This document shows positions 7,784-15,584 of a stretch of 64,000 nt of DNA, piece after piece. The position numbers were made by a program, and so were the translations under genes. The stretch covers positions 107,796 to 171,795 of the forward strand of contig JAKPHF010000046.1 in assembly GCA_029550525.1 (NCBI GenBank), read 5' to 3'. Position 1 is the stretch's first letter; the number at the start of each line of letters is the position of its first letter. The notes beneath the pieces were generated by a model, which was not told the origin of the DNA, searched no databases, and worked only from the letters and a program-made list of their open reading frames with translations. This DNA comes from Planctomycetota bacterium (GTDB lineage Bacteria; Planctomycetota; Phycisphaerae; UBA1845; PWPN01).

Positions 7784-10441
7784 CTAGCTTAGCCTCTCGC
7801 GGACCCAGGCGGAAGCAGCGGCGAGGGCATCGGGGATGCCTTCGGGCTTGTTGCCGCCGGCTTGGGCGAGGTTGGGCTTGCCGCCGCCGCGGCCGTCGAT
7901 GGCCGGCACGATGTGCTTGATGAGATCGCCCGCCTTGACGCCCTTGGCGATCAGGTCGTCGGTCACCGCCGCGATGAGCATGGGCTTGCCCTCGGCGACG
8001 ACGCCCAGGCAGACGGCGGCCGATCCCGCCTGCGAGCGCAGCCAGTCGGCGGCCTCGCGAATCTGCTCGACGGGCACCTCGGGCAACTCGCCGACGATGA
8101 TGGCGGCGCCGTTGACACGCTCAGCCTCTTCGAGCAATTTCTGCCGGACGCCCTTCACGTCTGCGGCCGCCCCCTTGGTCAACTGCTTGCGGAGCTTCTT
8201 GATCTCCTCCTGCATGGCGGCGATGCGAGCGGGCAACTGCTCGGGGCCGGTGTTCAGCAGGCCGGCCGCCTCCTTGGCTGTGCGTTCGAGCTGCTGCACG
8301 TGCTCGACGGCTCGCGGGCCGGTGACTGCGGTGACGCGGCGCACGCCCTTGGCGATGCCTTCCTCGGCCACGATCTTGAAGAACCCGATCTGGCCCGTAC
8401 GCTCCAGGTGCGTGCCGCCGCAGAACTCAGCCGAGAACGAGTCAGGCCCGATGCTCACCACGCGCACGACGTCGCCGTACTTCTCGCCGAAGAACGCCCG
8501 CACGCCCGGCAGCTTTCGAGCCTCGTCGATGGGCAGCTCGCGCGTGGAGACGTCGAGATCGGCGTAGATCTTTTCGTTGACCAGCCGTTCGACGGCCGCG
8601 ATCTCGTCGGCGGTCATCGGGGCGTTGTGATCGAAGTCGAACCGCAGCCGCTCGGGATCGACCACCGAACCGTGCTGCTTGACGTGCTCGCCCAGCACGG
8701 TCCGCAGGGCCCAGTGCAGCAAGTGGGTGGCGGTGTGGTTCTTGCGCGTCAGGTCGCGAACGGCGGCGACCTCGAGCTGGGCGGCCTGGCCGGCCTCGAC
8801 CGTGCCGTCCGTCACCTGCCCGACGTGCAGGACGGTGTCGCCCAGCCGTTGCGTGGTCATCACCTCGAACACGCCCGTGCCCGTCCGGATCTGACCAGTG
8901 TCACCTATCTGCCCCCCCTGCTCGGCATAGAAGCACGTCTTGTCGAGCACCAGGGCGGTCTGGCCGTCGGCCTCGGTCAGCGAGCCGTTGCTGATGAAGG
9001 CGTTGCGGACCACCCAGCCGAGCACCCGGGCTTCGGCGGCGCGGCCGAGATACTTGGGCGAATCCTGCGTGGGAGGCAACTCGCCTTCGACGGCCACCAC
9101 CACGTGCTGCTTGGCGGCGGCGCGAGCCTTTTCCTTGGCCTCGGCCATCAGGTCGGCAAAGCCCGTCTCATCCACGCTCATGCCGCGCTCGCCTGCCATC
9201 TGCACGGTCAGATCGATGGGGAAGCCGTACGTGTCGTAGAGCTTGAACGCGTCAGCGGCGGAGATGGTCTTGCCGCTCTTGGCGGCCTGCTCGAACAGGG
9301 CGATGCCGCGATCGAGCGTGCGGCCGAAGCTCTCCTCCTCCTCGCGGATGAGCTGCATGACGCGGTCCGCCGATCCCTTGAGCTCGGGGAAGACGTCACC
9401 CATGGTCTCGACGATGGTGGGCACGAGCTTGTGGATGAACGGCTGCGTCTGGCCCAACTGCTGCCGACCGAAGCGGGCGGCTCGCCGGAGCAGGCGGCGC
9501 AGGACGTAGCCGCGGCCATCGTTACTGGGTTTGGCCCCGTCGGTGATGGAGAACGTCAGCATGCGGACGTGATCAGCGATCACCCGCATGGCGTTGTCCA
9601 CGTGAGCATCAGGGCCGACGGCGCCGGTGTACGCATGTCCGGTCAGTTCGCCGATCTTGCCGAGCAGCGGCGCGAACACATCGGTGTCGTAGTTGCTCTG
9701 CTTGCCCTGGAGCACGGCCACGATGCGCTCGAAGCCCATACCCGTGTCCACGTGCCGGGCGGGTAACGGCGTGAGCTTGCCCGATTCATCGCGGTTGAAC
9801 TGGATGAAAACGAGATTCCAGATCTCCATGACCCGCGGGTCGCCGGCGTTGACCAGCTTGCCGCCGGACTTGTCCGGCGTCAGGTCGATATGGATCTCGC
9901 TGCACGGCCCGCATGGACCGGTCGCCCCCATCTCCCAAAAGTTGTCCTTCTTGCCGAAGCGCCGCACGTGCGCAGGGTCGATGTCGGTGACCTCGGTCCA
10001 GAGCTTCGCCGCCTCTTCGTCGGCGTCCAGGCCTTCATGTTCGTCGCCGGCGAACACGGTCGCGTAGAGCCGATCCTTGGGCAGGCCCCACACCTGCGTC
10101 AGGAGTTCCCACGCCCAGGCGATGGCTTCCTTCTTGAAGTAATCGCCGAACGACCAGTTGCCGAGCATCTCGAAGAACGTGTGGTGGTACGTGTCACGGC
10201 CCACTTCCTCGAGGTCGTTGTGCTTGCCCGAGACGCGGATACACTTTTGGGTGTCGACCGCACGACGGTATGGCCGGCTGCCCGTCCCCAGGAACACGTC
10301 CTTGAACTGGTTCATGCCGGCGTTGGTGAACATGAGCGTGGGATCGTCCACGGGTACGACGGGCGCGGACGGCACGGCGGTGTGAGCCTTGCCCACGAAG
10401 AACTCGATGAACTCACGTCGGATCTGGTCAGAGGTTCGCAT
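7784..10441 (-). CDS. alaS: Alanine--tRNA ligase
   Basis: The 885-residue protein starts MRTSDQIRREFIEFF, the usual AlaRS start. A longer in-frame extension of 56 codons has Arg/Pro-rich composition unlike the family and is rejected. Class II catalytic core, tRNA recognition and editing domains follow in order. The editing site has HTATHLLH and CGGTH, the zinc ligands, and the C-Ala region closes the protein. AGGAA lies 11 bases before the ATG. The enzyme charges tRNA-Ala and clears Ser/Gly mischarging. It appears to be transcribed alone. Confidence 0.96.
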   Translation of the reverse strand: MRTSDQIRREFIEFFVGKAHTAVPSAPVVPVDDPTLMFTNAGMNQFKDVFLGTGSRPYRRAVDTQKCIRVSGKHNDLEEVGRDTYHHTFFEMLGNWSFGDYFKKEAIAWAWELLTQVWGLPKDRLYATVFAGDEHEGLDADEEAAKLWTEVTDIDPAHVRRFGKKDNFWEMGATGPCGPCSEIHIDLTPDKSGGKLVNAGDPRVMEIWNLVFIQFNRDESGKLTPLPARHVDTGMGFERIVAVLQGKQSNYDTDVFAPLLGKIGELTGHAYTGAVGPDAHVDNAMRVIADHVRMLTFSITDGAKPSNDGRGYVLRRLLRRAARFGRQQLGQTQPFIHKLVPTIVETMGDVFPELKGSADRVMQLIREEEESFGRTLDRGIALFEQAAKSGKTISAADAFKLYDTYGFPIDLTVQMAGERGMSVDETGFADLMAEAKEKARAAAKQHVVVAVEGELPPTQDSPKYLGRAAEARVLGWVVRNAFISNGSLTEADGQTALVLDKTCFYAEQGGQIGDTGQIRTGTGVFEVMTTQRLGDTVLHVGQVTDGTVEAGQAAQLEVAAVRDLTRKNHTATHLLHWALRTVLGEHVKQHGSVVDPERLRFDFDHNAPMTADEIAAVERLVNEKIYADLDVSTRELPIDEARKLPGVRAFFGEKYGDVVRVVSIGPDSFSAEFCGGTHLERTGQIGFFKIVAEEGIAKGVRRVTAVTGPRAVEHVQQLERTAKEAAGLLNTGPEQLPARIAAMQEEIKKLRKQLTKGAAADVKGVRQKLLEEAERVNGAAIIVGELPEVPVEQIREAADWLRSQAGSAAVCLGVVAEGKPMLIAAVTDDLIAKGVKAGDLIKHIVPAIDGRGGGKPNLAQAGGNKPEGIPDALAAASAWVRERLS

Positions 10442-11010
10442 GTGTCTGGTCGTTCCTGTTGTTGTCCGCGCGGACAGCCTGCAAGGCCCGGCCGGCCCCG
10501 CCCAGCGCCAACCTCCCCCACGGGGGAAGGCATGTCGAGAACTGGTTATTGTAACGGACGGCGGCGGCCTGGGAAGTCTCCTGCCCGGCACGCGCCGGTC
10601 CCGGACCACCGACCCGCTGACGGTCGGCTACGGCCGACGATCACGTCAGGCCAGCTTGCCGACGACCGGCCAAGCCCGGGACCCCGGTCCCCAAAGGCCT
10701 CTTATCCCCCGCGGACTTGCCGATCGCGCGGCGCCCCCGGCCGGCGACGGAAATCGAAGCGTCTCGCCCCTTCTGTTTCATGGAGAGCCGCTTAGACAGG
10801 AACTCCAGATGCAACGCGGTTGGTGTCGTCGGTCGGGACGTCGGAGGACGCTGGCGCGGTTCACCGATGGGATCGGCACTGCCGCCGAGCTCGGGGCAGA
10901 CCATCGTCTGCTCACAACCGAACGGGGCTGACGCTCCCGTCTCTTGACTGCGGCCCTCATGCGAGCAGGGAAGACGGTCTGCGGAGAGCTGTTCTCCGTG
11001 TCATCGGTGG
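10442..11010. other. Intergenic gap upstream of alaS
   Basis: These 569 bases hold no convincing gene. On the minus strand a TACAAT near 10550 could be a weak -10 for alaS. Between it and the start, TCCCC and GGGGA form a short hairpin (10511-10530) in the leader. GTCGGC-TACG-GCCGAC (10623-10638) is a second small hairpin. No tRNA, T-box or known riboswitch pattern was seen. Confidence 0.4.
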
Positions 11011-12675
11011 TCACGGCTGCGGCCGCGAGGCCGCCGGCACGGGCTTGCCCGCGAGCAGAGCATCAAGCTGGCCCCGCACGAACTCCACTTTGTTGAACCC
11101 GATGTTGACCGCGGCAATCCGTGCATCCTTGCCGACGACGACGCAGGTGGGAAAACCATCCACCTGGAACATGCGGCCCACGCCAAATCCGGTGTCGGCG
11201 GCAACTTCAAGGTGCGAGCCCAGGCTGGTCATCAACTGCGTGATCTCGGCCGCCGAGTATTCGCGCCGACCGCTGGGGTTCGTGGTCACCACGTTGACGA
11301 AGCGGATGCCCTTGTCCTGGTAGGCCGCGCGAATCTTCTCCAATTCCGGGATCTGCTTCTTGCAGAATCCGCAAGCGGGTGAGACGAAGTTGAGCACGGT
11401 GACCTTGCCCACGAGATCGGCACTGCCGATGGGCCGGCCGTCGAACGTGTCGAGCGAGAACGCCGGCGCGGGCTTGCCGACCAGCAACTCGGCGGGACGA
11501 ATCCGCGGCGTGGCCGGCTGGGTTTGAGCCGCCAAGTTGGCCGGCGCCGGATTCTGCCCCGGCGGCGGATAGATGCGAGCCTGGAGCGTGGGCAACTCCG
11601 AATCATCTGTCTCCACGGTCAGCACGCGGCCCTCGGCAGGAATGACCGCGCCGGCCGGAACATCGACCTGGATCCGGAAAGCCTTGCCCGGCGACCGAGC
11701 ATCAACGGTGGTCTTGAACGTCGCATCATCGACGCTGGCCTGCTTCACATTGACCAGGCTGGCCCCATAGTTGTTGAGCCAGAACTGCAGCGAGCCCTGG
11801 TTCTGCCCGGGCATGCTACGCGGCGAAGGCGTGAACCGGGTAGCCGACGGGTACAGGTCGAGCCGGTGGGGCACGCGGCCGGAAGCCTGCACGCGAAGGA
11901 TTTTTTCTTCCTCTATGTTGGTTTGAAGATTGGCCACGACGCCCAGAAAACCGGGCTTGTACGGTGTGACCGTGGTGAAACTGAGCTCGAACACCTTGCC
12001 CGGTTCCTTCTCGGTCAGTCCCACCTTGAACTGTTCGGACGCCAGCGGCTGAAGCTCGAGCTTCAGCGGCGTGTCGGTATTGTTGCGGATTCTCACCACT
12101 TGCGTGATGGGTTCGTTGGTGATGATCGTCCCGAACGAGGCGGCAGCCGGCTGAATGTCGATCCGCTTGCGGAACGTGCCGACCAGTTGGAGCGTCAGGT
12201 TGGGCGTAACCGGATCGTTCGAGGCGATGTTGATCTTCTTGGGAGCGATACGACCGTTGAGCCCCGTGGTCTTGAGCCCGAACAGGAACTGCCCGGACTG
12301 GCCCGGTTGAATGACTTTCGGATAATCGCCAACGGTCGTGCAACCACAATCCACACGGACGCTGCGGATTTCCAGCGGCGCGTTGCCACGGTTGTGGATC
12401 TCGAAGGTCTGCTGGACGTCGGAGCCGACCCACACGTCGCCGAAGTCGTGCTCGGTTTTCTCAACGTGGATGACAGGCGCAGGCCGGTCGGCCGCCGGTT
12501 GCGTCGCGGTAGGTTGACCGGCGGTGGATTGTGCGGCGGCCGACGGCACGTCGCCCGTCTGAGCCGTGCTCTGGGCGAACGTCATGCTGGCCAAGGCAAG
12601 GCCGACCGATAGCCCGTAAGTGAAGACGGCCGGGAAACGCACGAATGCTCCTGATCCCTCGATGACCTGCCGCAT
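11011..12675 (-). CDS. Exported DUF1573 protein fused to a thioredoxin/TlpA-like domain
   Basis: The 554-residue protein has a signal-like hydrophobic segment (about 15-36). A first DUF1573 domain follows (EHDFGDVWVGSDVQQTFEI, with VDCGCTTVGD), then a second, more diverged immunoglobulin-like unit (AASFGTIITNEPITQVVRI), and a C-terminal thioredoxin fold with active site CGFC. DUF1573 is a bacterial Ig-like domain common in planctomycetes and Bacteroidota. The CxxC domain should catalyse thiol-disulfide exchange outside the cytoplasm. AGGAGA lies before the ATG, and a promoter at 12732-12760 makes it independent of the hydrogenase genes just upstream. What it reduces is not evident. Confidence 0.85.
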   Translation of the reverse strand: MRQVIEGSGAFVRFPAVFTYGLSVGLALASMTFAQSTAQTGDVPSAAAQSTAGQPTATQPAADRPAPVIHVEKTEHDFGDVWVGSDVQQTFEIHNRGNAPLEIRSVRVDCGCTTVGDYPKVIQPGQSGQFLFGLKTTGLNGRIAPKKINIASNDPVTPNLTLQLVGTFRKRIDIQPAAASFGTIITNEPITQVVRIRNNTDTPLKLELQPLASEQFKVGLTEKEPGKVFELSFTTVTPYKPGFLGVVANLQTNIEEEKILRVQASGRVPHRLDLYPSATRFTPSPRSMPGQNQGSLQFWLNNYGASLVNVKQASVDDATFKTTVDARSPGKAFRIQVDVPAGAVIPAEGRVLTVETDDSELPTLQARIYPPPGQNPAPANLAAQTQPATPRIRPAELLVGKPAPAFSLDTFDGRPIGSADLVGKVTVLNFVSPACGFCKKQIPELEKIRAAYQDKGIRFVNVVTTNPSGRREYSAAEITQLMTSLGSHLEVAADTGFGVGRMFQVDGFPTCVVVGKDARIAAVNIGFNKVEFVRGQLDALLAGKPVPAASRPQP

Positions 12676-12731
12676 ATGAATCTCCTCGGGCCAGTGTGGG
12701 GAGCGCCCGGCAGTTCCGGGCGGAACGGACC

Positions 12732-12760
12732 ATTATAAAGCTCCGCCAATCGTCCGTGAA
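12732..12760 (-). promoter_or_regulatory. Sigma-70-type promoter for the DUF1573-thioredoxin gene
   Basis: TTCACG, a 17-base spacer and TATAAT on the minus strand lie about 55 bases before the start codon at 12675 and after the stop of the hydrogenase protease gene. Confidence 0.6.
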
Positions 12761-12796
12761 ACGTGCAATCTCCTCCAGACTCGCCAGCCGCCGCCC

Positions 12797-13294
12797 TCAC
12801 GAGGTGGCCGGCTGCCCCCCGGCAGAGGACGTTGACCCTTTTCCAAGGGCATCGTCCAGAAGTGCGACGATCTTCTCCTCGGCTTCGAGCATCGCCTGGC
12901 GGGTCCGCTCGCTGAGTATGTCGCCGAAATCCCAGTCGTATCCCCGAATGCCCACCAGCCAGGCCTCGGGCACATTGAGATGCATGGCGGCGGTGAGTCC
13001 CAATAGCACGTCGGGCGGACAATGATGTGTGTCAAGACCGCCCGTTTGGGCGGGCAGCAGGCGCCCGAACGTCACATCCGCTCCGTCCTCGTGGGCGTGA
13101 GCGTCCACGAAGATGGCTAGCCGGCAGTGGTGCAGATCATCCACCAGTTCGGGACCGAGCTGGTGATACTCCTGCACGACTACGTCCGATACGCCCGCGT
13201 AGCGCTCGGCCAGCCGTTCGGCCAGAACCAGCGCCGAGCCGTCGTCGCGACGTCCCATGTTGCCCCAGGCGATGATGCGAATGGGTTGAGACAC
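12797..13294 (-). CDS. [NiFe]-hydrogenase maturation endopeptidase (HyaD/HoxW family)
   Basis: Started at the GTG at 13294, the product is 165 residues, the usual size for the family. WGNMGRRDDG at 10-19 corresponds to the conserved GN...DDG start of hydrogenase maturation proteases, and VDAHAHEDG further on supplies likely metal ligands. These nickel-sensing proteases cut the C-terminal tail from the large subunit after metallocentre assembly. The 33 codons in frame upstream are probably not translated. The gene follows the large subunit by 58 bases, so it very likely matures that protein. The glycine-rich part is less regular than usual. Confidence 0.85.
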   Translation of the reverse strand: MSQPIRIIAWGNMGRRDDGSALVLAERLAERYAGVSDVVVQEYHQLGPELVDDLHHCRLAIFVDAHAHEDGADVTFGRLLPAQTGGLDTHHCPPDVLLGLTAAMHLNVPEAWLVGIRGYDWDFGDILSERTRQAMLEAEEKIVALLDDALGKGSTSSAGGQPATS

Positions 13295-13352
13295 GGTCGA
13301 AAGTCCCGGCGCGGGCAAATGGGTACAGGGCGGCGCGGCGAGAAACGCCCGA

Positions 13353-14780
13353 TCATCCCCGCGCGAGCACGTCGATGACGTTTCCCGACGCATCCAGCAG
13401 TTCGATCCGCAGCGGCATCTGGCCGATGGCGTGCGTGCTGCACGACAGACACGGATCGTAGCAACGGATGGCCGCCTCGACCTTGTTGAGCATGGGCTCG
13501 GTCAGGTTGGCGCCGTCCACGTGGCGCAGCGCGACGTCCATGACGGCCTTGTTCATGGCGTAGTTGTTCTGACCGGAAGCGACGATGAGGTTGACCCGCT
13601 CGATCCCTCCGCTCTCGTCCACCATGTAATGATGGAAGAGCGTGCCCCGCGGCGCTTCGATCACGCCGATACCCTCGGGCAGAATCTGGTAGCTCTCGGC
13701 GATAAGGTCGTCGCCGCAAATGTCGGCGTGGTTGAGCAGTTGCTCGACGCGCTCGATGCCGAACAGGATCTCGACCAGCCGGGCGTAGTGGTAGTACATC
13801 GAGCCTTCGACTTTGCCGCCGCCGTTGAGTTGGCGGAAGGTCTCCAGTTCCCGGTTGGCCTCGGGCGTACCGGTGCTGTCGCACACATTGAGCCGAGCCA
13901 GCGGGCCCACGCGATACGAGCCCTCGGGATAGCCGAGCGGCCGATAGAACGGGAACTTCAGGTACGAGAAGTCCTCGGTGGCTTCGGCGATCAGCGACAG
14001 ATAGCTGTTGGGATCGTACAGATCCTCGAGCAGTTCGCCGGACGGGCTCATCATCCGCAGCAAGCCGTCATAGTGCTCGAGCTTGCCCTCGGGAGTGACC
14101 AGGCCCATGTAGTTGGTAGGGAAGCTCGCGAATGTGTCCACGAACTCGCGGTTGGCCTCGTAGTAGCCGAGCAGCAATTTGATGCCGGCCCGCGTGATTT
14201 CCTTGGCTTCGGGCACGCCCTGAAGCAGCCGGTCGCGATCCTCGACCTTGAGAGAGCGGTTCATGCCGCCCGGCACGCAGACGTCGGGATGGATCTTGCG
14301 CCCCCCCACCGCGGCGATGACTTCCTGGCCGAACTGCCGCAGCCGGATACCCTGCCGGGCAATCTCCGGGTTGGCCGAAATCACGCCGAAAATATTGCGC
14401 TTCTCGGGCGGACAATCGAACCCCAGGAGCAAATCGGGCGACGACAGGTGGAAGAAGCTCAGGGCGTGCGACTGGATCATCTGGCCCATGTGCATGAGCT
14501 CGCGCAGCATGCGGGCGGTCGGCGTGGGCTGCACGCCGCAGATGGCGTCCACCGCTTTGGCCGCGGCCAAGTGGTGGCTCACCGGACAGATGCCGCAGAT
14601 GCGCTCGGTGAGTGTCGGCATCTCCGAAAAATGCCGCCGCTCGCAGAACTTCTCGAAGCCCCGGAACTCCACCACGTGAAAGCGAGCCGCCGTTACCTTG
14701 CCGGACTCGTCCAGGTGCACGGTCACACGGCCATGCCCCTCGACGCGGGTAACGGGATCGATCTTGATTACGCGAGACAC
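13353..14780 (-). CDS. hydL: [NiFe]-hydrogenase large subunit (HoxH/HydL type, group 3)
   Basis: The 475-residue protein has both nickel-binding motifs. RICGICPVSHH gives Cys62 and Cys65, and DPCLSCSTH gives Cys444 and Cys447. It opens with IDPVTRVEGHGRV, typical of the large subunit. The 25 residues after His450 are the tail that the maturation protease should remove. Sequence features are those of cytoplasmic group 3 (NAD-linked) enzymes. The start is GTG with GAGGTG upstream. It catalyses reversible H2 oxidation together with the small subunit encoded 120 bases upstream. The gap between them holds a dispersed repeat. Confidence 0.94.
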   Translation of the reverse strand: MSRVIKIDPVTRVEGHGRVTVHLDESGKVTAARFHVVEFRGFEKFCERRHFSEMPTLTERICGICPVSHHLAAAKAVDAICGVQPTPTARMLRELMHMGQMIQSHALSFFHLSSPDLLLGFDCPPEKRNIFGVISANPEIARQGIRLRQFGQEVIAAVGGRKIHPDVCVPGGMNRSLKVEDRDRLLQGVPEAKEITRAGIKLLLGYYEANREFVDTFASFPTNYMGLVTPEGKLEHYDGLLRMMSPSGELLEDLYDPNSYLSLIAEATEDFSYLKFPFYRPLGYPEGSYRVGPLARLNVCDSTGTPEANRELETFRQLNGGGKVEGSMYYHYARLVEILFGIERVEQLLNHADICGDDLIAESYQILPEGIGVIEAPRGTLFHHYMVDESGGIERVNLIVASGQNNYAMNKAVMDVALRHVDGANLTEPMLNKVEAAIRCYDPCLSCSTHAIGQMPLRIELLDASGNVIDVLARG

Positions 14781-14811
14781 TCTAGCACCTCAACTCCGTT
14801 GAGCAATGCCG

Positions 14812-14900
14812 AAATCCGAATGACGAATGACGAAAAAGCTGTGAGCTATGAGCCGGAGGAAAAATTCGTCATTCGTCATTCTGGCTTCGTCATTCGGATC
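14812..14900. repeat. Dispersed inverted repeat inside the hydrogenase operon (family C with family D core)
   Basis: ATCCGAATGACGAATGACGAA at 14814-14834 faces TTCGTCATTCGTCATT at 14865-14880 and TTCGTCATTCGGAT at 14886-14899. The middle carries an AGCTGTGAGCTATGAG motif seen in other gaps. The element separates the small- and large-subunit genes and could form a strong mRNA hairpin. A closely related copy lies at 46050-46143. Confidence 0.75.
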
Positions 14901-15446
14901 TTAGTCGTAAGCCAGCGCGACCTTCTTCTCCGCCGGCTGTCCGGTCAGCAGGCCCGAAACCGCAGCCCAAATCGCCTCGGGACTGGGCGGACACCCCGGA
15001 ATCCACGCATCCACCTTCACGCATTCGTGGATGGGCAGCACTTTGGGCAGCAGCTTGGGCACTTCAACCGTCGGCACCTCGCCGAAGGCCGTGCTCTCCA
15101 CTTCCACATACGCCCGCTCGAGCACTTCCTCATTGGAAAACTGGTTACGCAGCATGGGCACGCAACCGAAGCCCGCACAGTCGCCCAGCGAGACCAGGAC
15201 CTTGGCCTTGGCCCGCAGGTGTTTGAGCACTTCGAGGTTCTCCTCGTTGGCCACGCTGCCTTCGACCAGCCCGATGTCGCATTCCGGGATGTCCTTCACG
15301 TCGGCGATCGGCGAGGCGACCACGTCGGCGAGCCGAGCCAGGTCGATCAGCTTTTCATCCAGGTCAAGAAACGACATGTGGCAACCCGAGCAGCCGCACA
15401 GCCACACGGTTGCAATCCGTTTCCTGCCGGTGTTGTTCTCACTCAT
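14901..15446 (-). CDS. hydS: [NiFe]-hydrogenase small subunit (HoxY/HydS type)
   Basis: The 181-residue protein begins MSENNTGRKRIATVWL and then CGCSGCH. Cys19, Cys22, Cys90 (GDCAGFGC) and Cys152 (IPGCPPSP) are the expected ligands of the proximal [4Fe-4S] cluster. The short length, with no medial or distal cluster and no Tat signal, fits cytoplasmic group 3 enzymes. The ATG at 15446 has GGAG seven bases upstream. An in-frame extension of 23 codons upstream is repeat sequence and is rejected. It should pass electrons between the NiFe site and the diaphorase subunits. Confidence 0.93.
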   Translation of the reverse strand: MSENNTGRKRIATVWLCGCSGCHMSFLDLDEKLIDLARLADVVASPIADVKDIPECDIGLVEGSVANEENLEVLKHLRAKAKVLVSLGDCAGFGCVPMLRNQFSNEEVLERAYVEVESTAFGEVPTVEVPKLLPKVLPIHECVKVDAWIPGCPPSPEAIWAAVSGLLTGQPAEKKVALAYD

Positions 15447-15584
15447 CTCGCATCTCCACAGGGCCGTGAGCCATGGGCTCAAGCTGTGTGCTATGAGCCG
15501 TGGGCTATGAGCCATTGCTCCGGCTCACCGCTGACAGCCGAAAGCTGACAGCCGAGAGCTGATAGCTGAGAGCTCTCACACTTC
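15447..15584. repeat. Family D repeat block inside the hydrogenase operon
   Basis: The 138 bases between the NuoG-like and small-subunit genes are mostly short repeated words such as GCTGACAGCCGA, AGCTGATAGCTGAGAGCT and GAGCCATGGGCTC. Similar blocks lie near 5230, 35026-35074 and 55247-55272. They may fold and affect relative expression of the two parts of the operon. Confidence 0.65.

Noticed and set aside
7862..9766. A 634-codon open frame antisense to alaS
   Set aside because: Its protein is Arg/His/Gly-rich shadow sequence of a high-GC gene, with no family motif, and it lies wholly over a certain AlaRS gene.
13431..15548. A 705-codon open frame antisense to the hydrogenase large and small subunits
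   Set aside because: It covers two genes with intact metal-ligand motifs on the other strand and the repeat between them; composition is that of a complementary-strand shadow.
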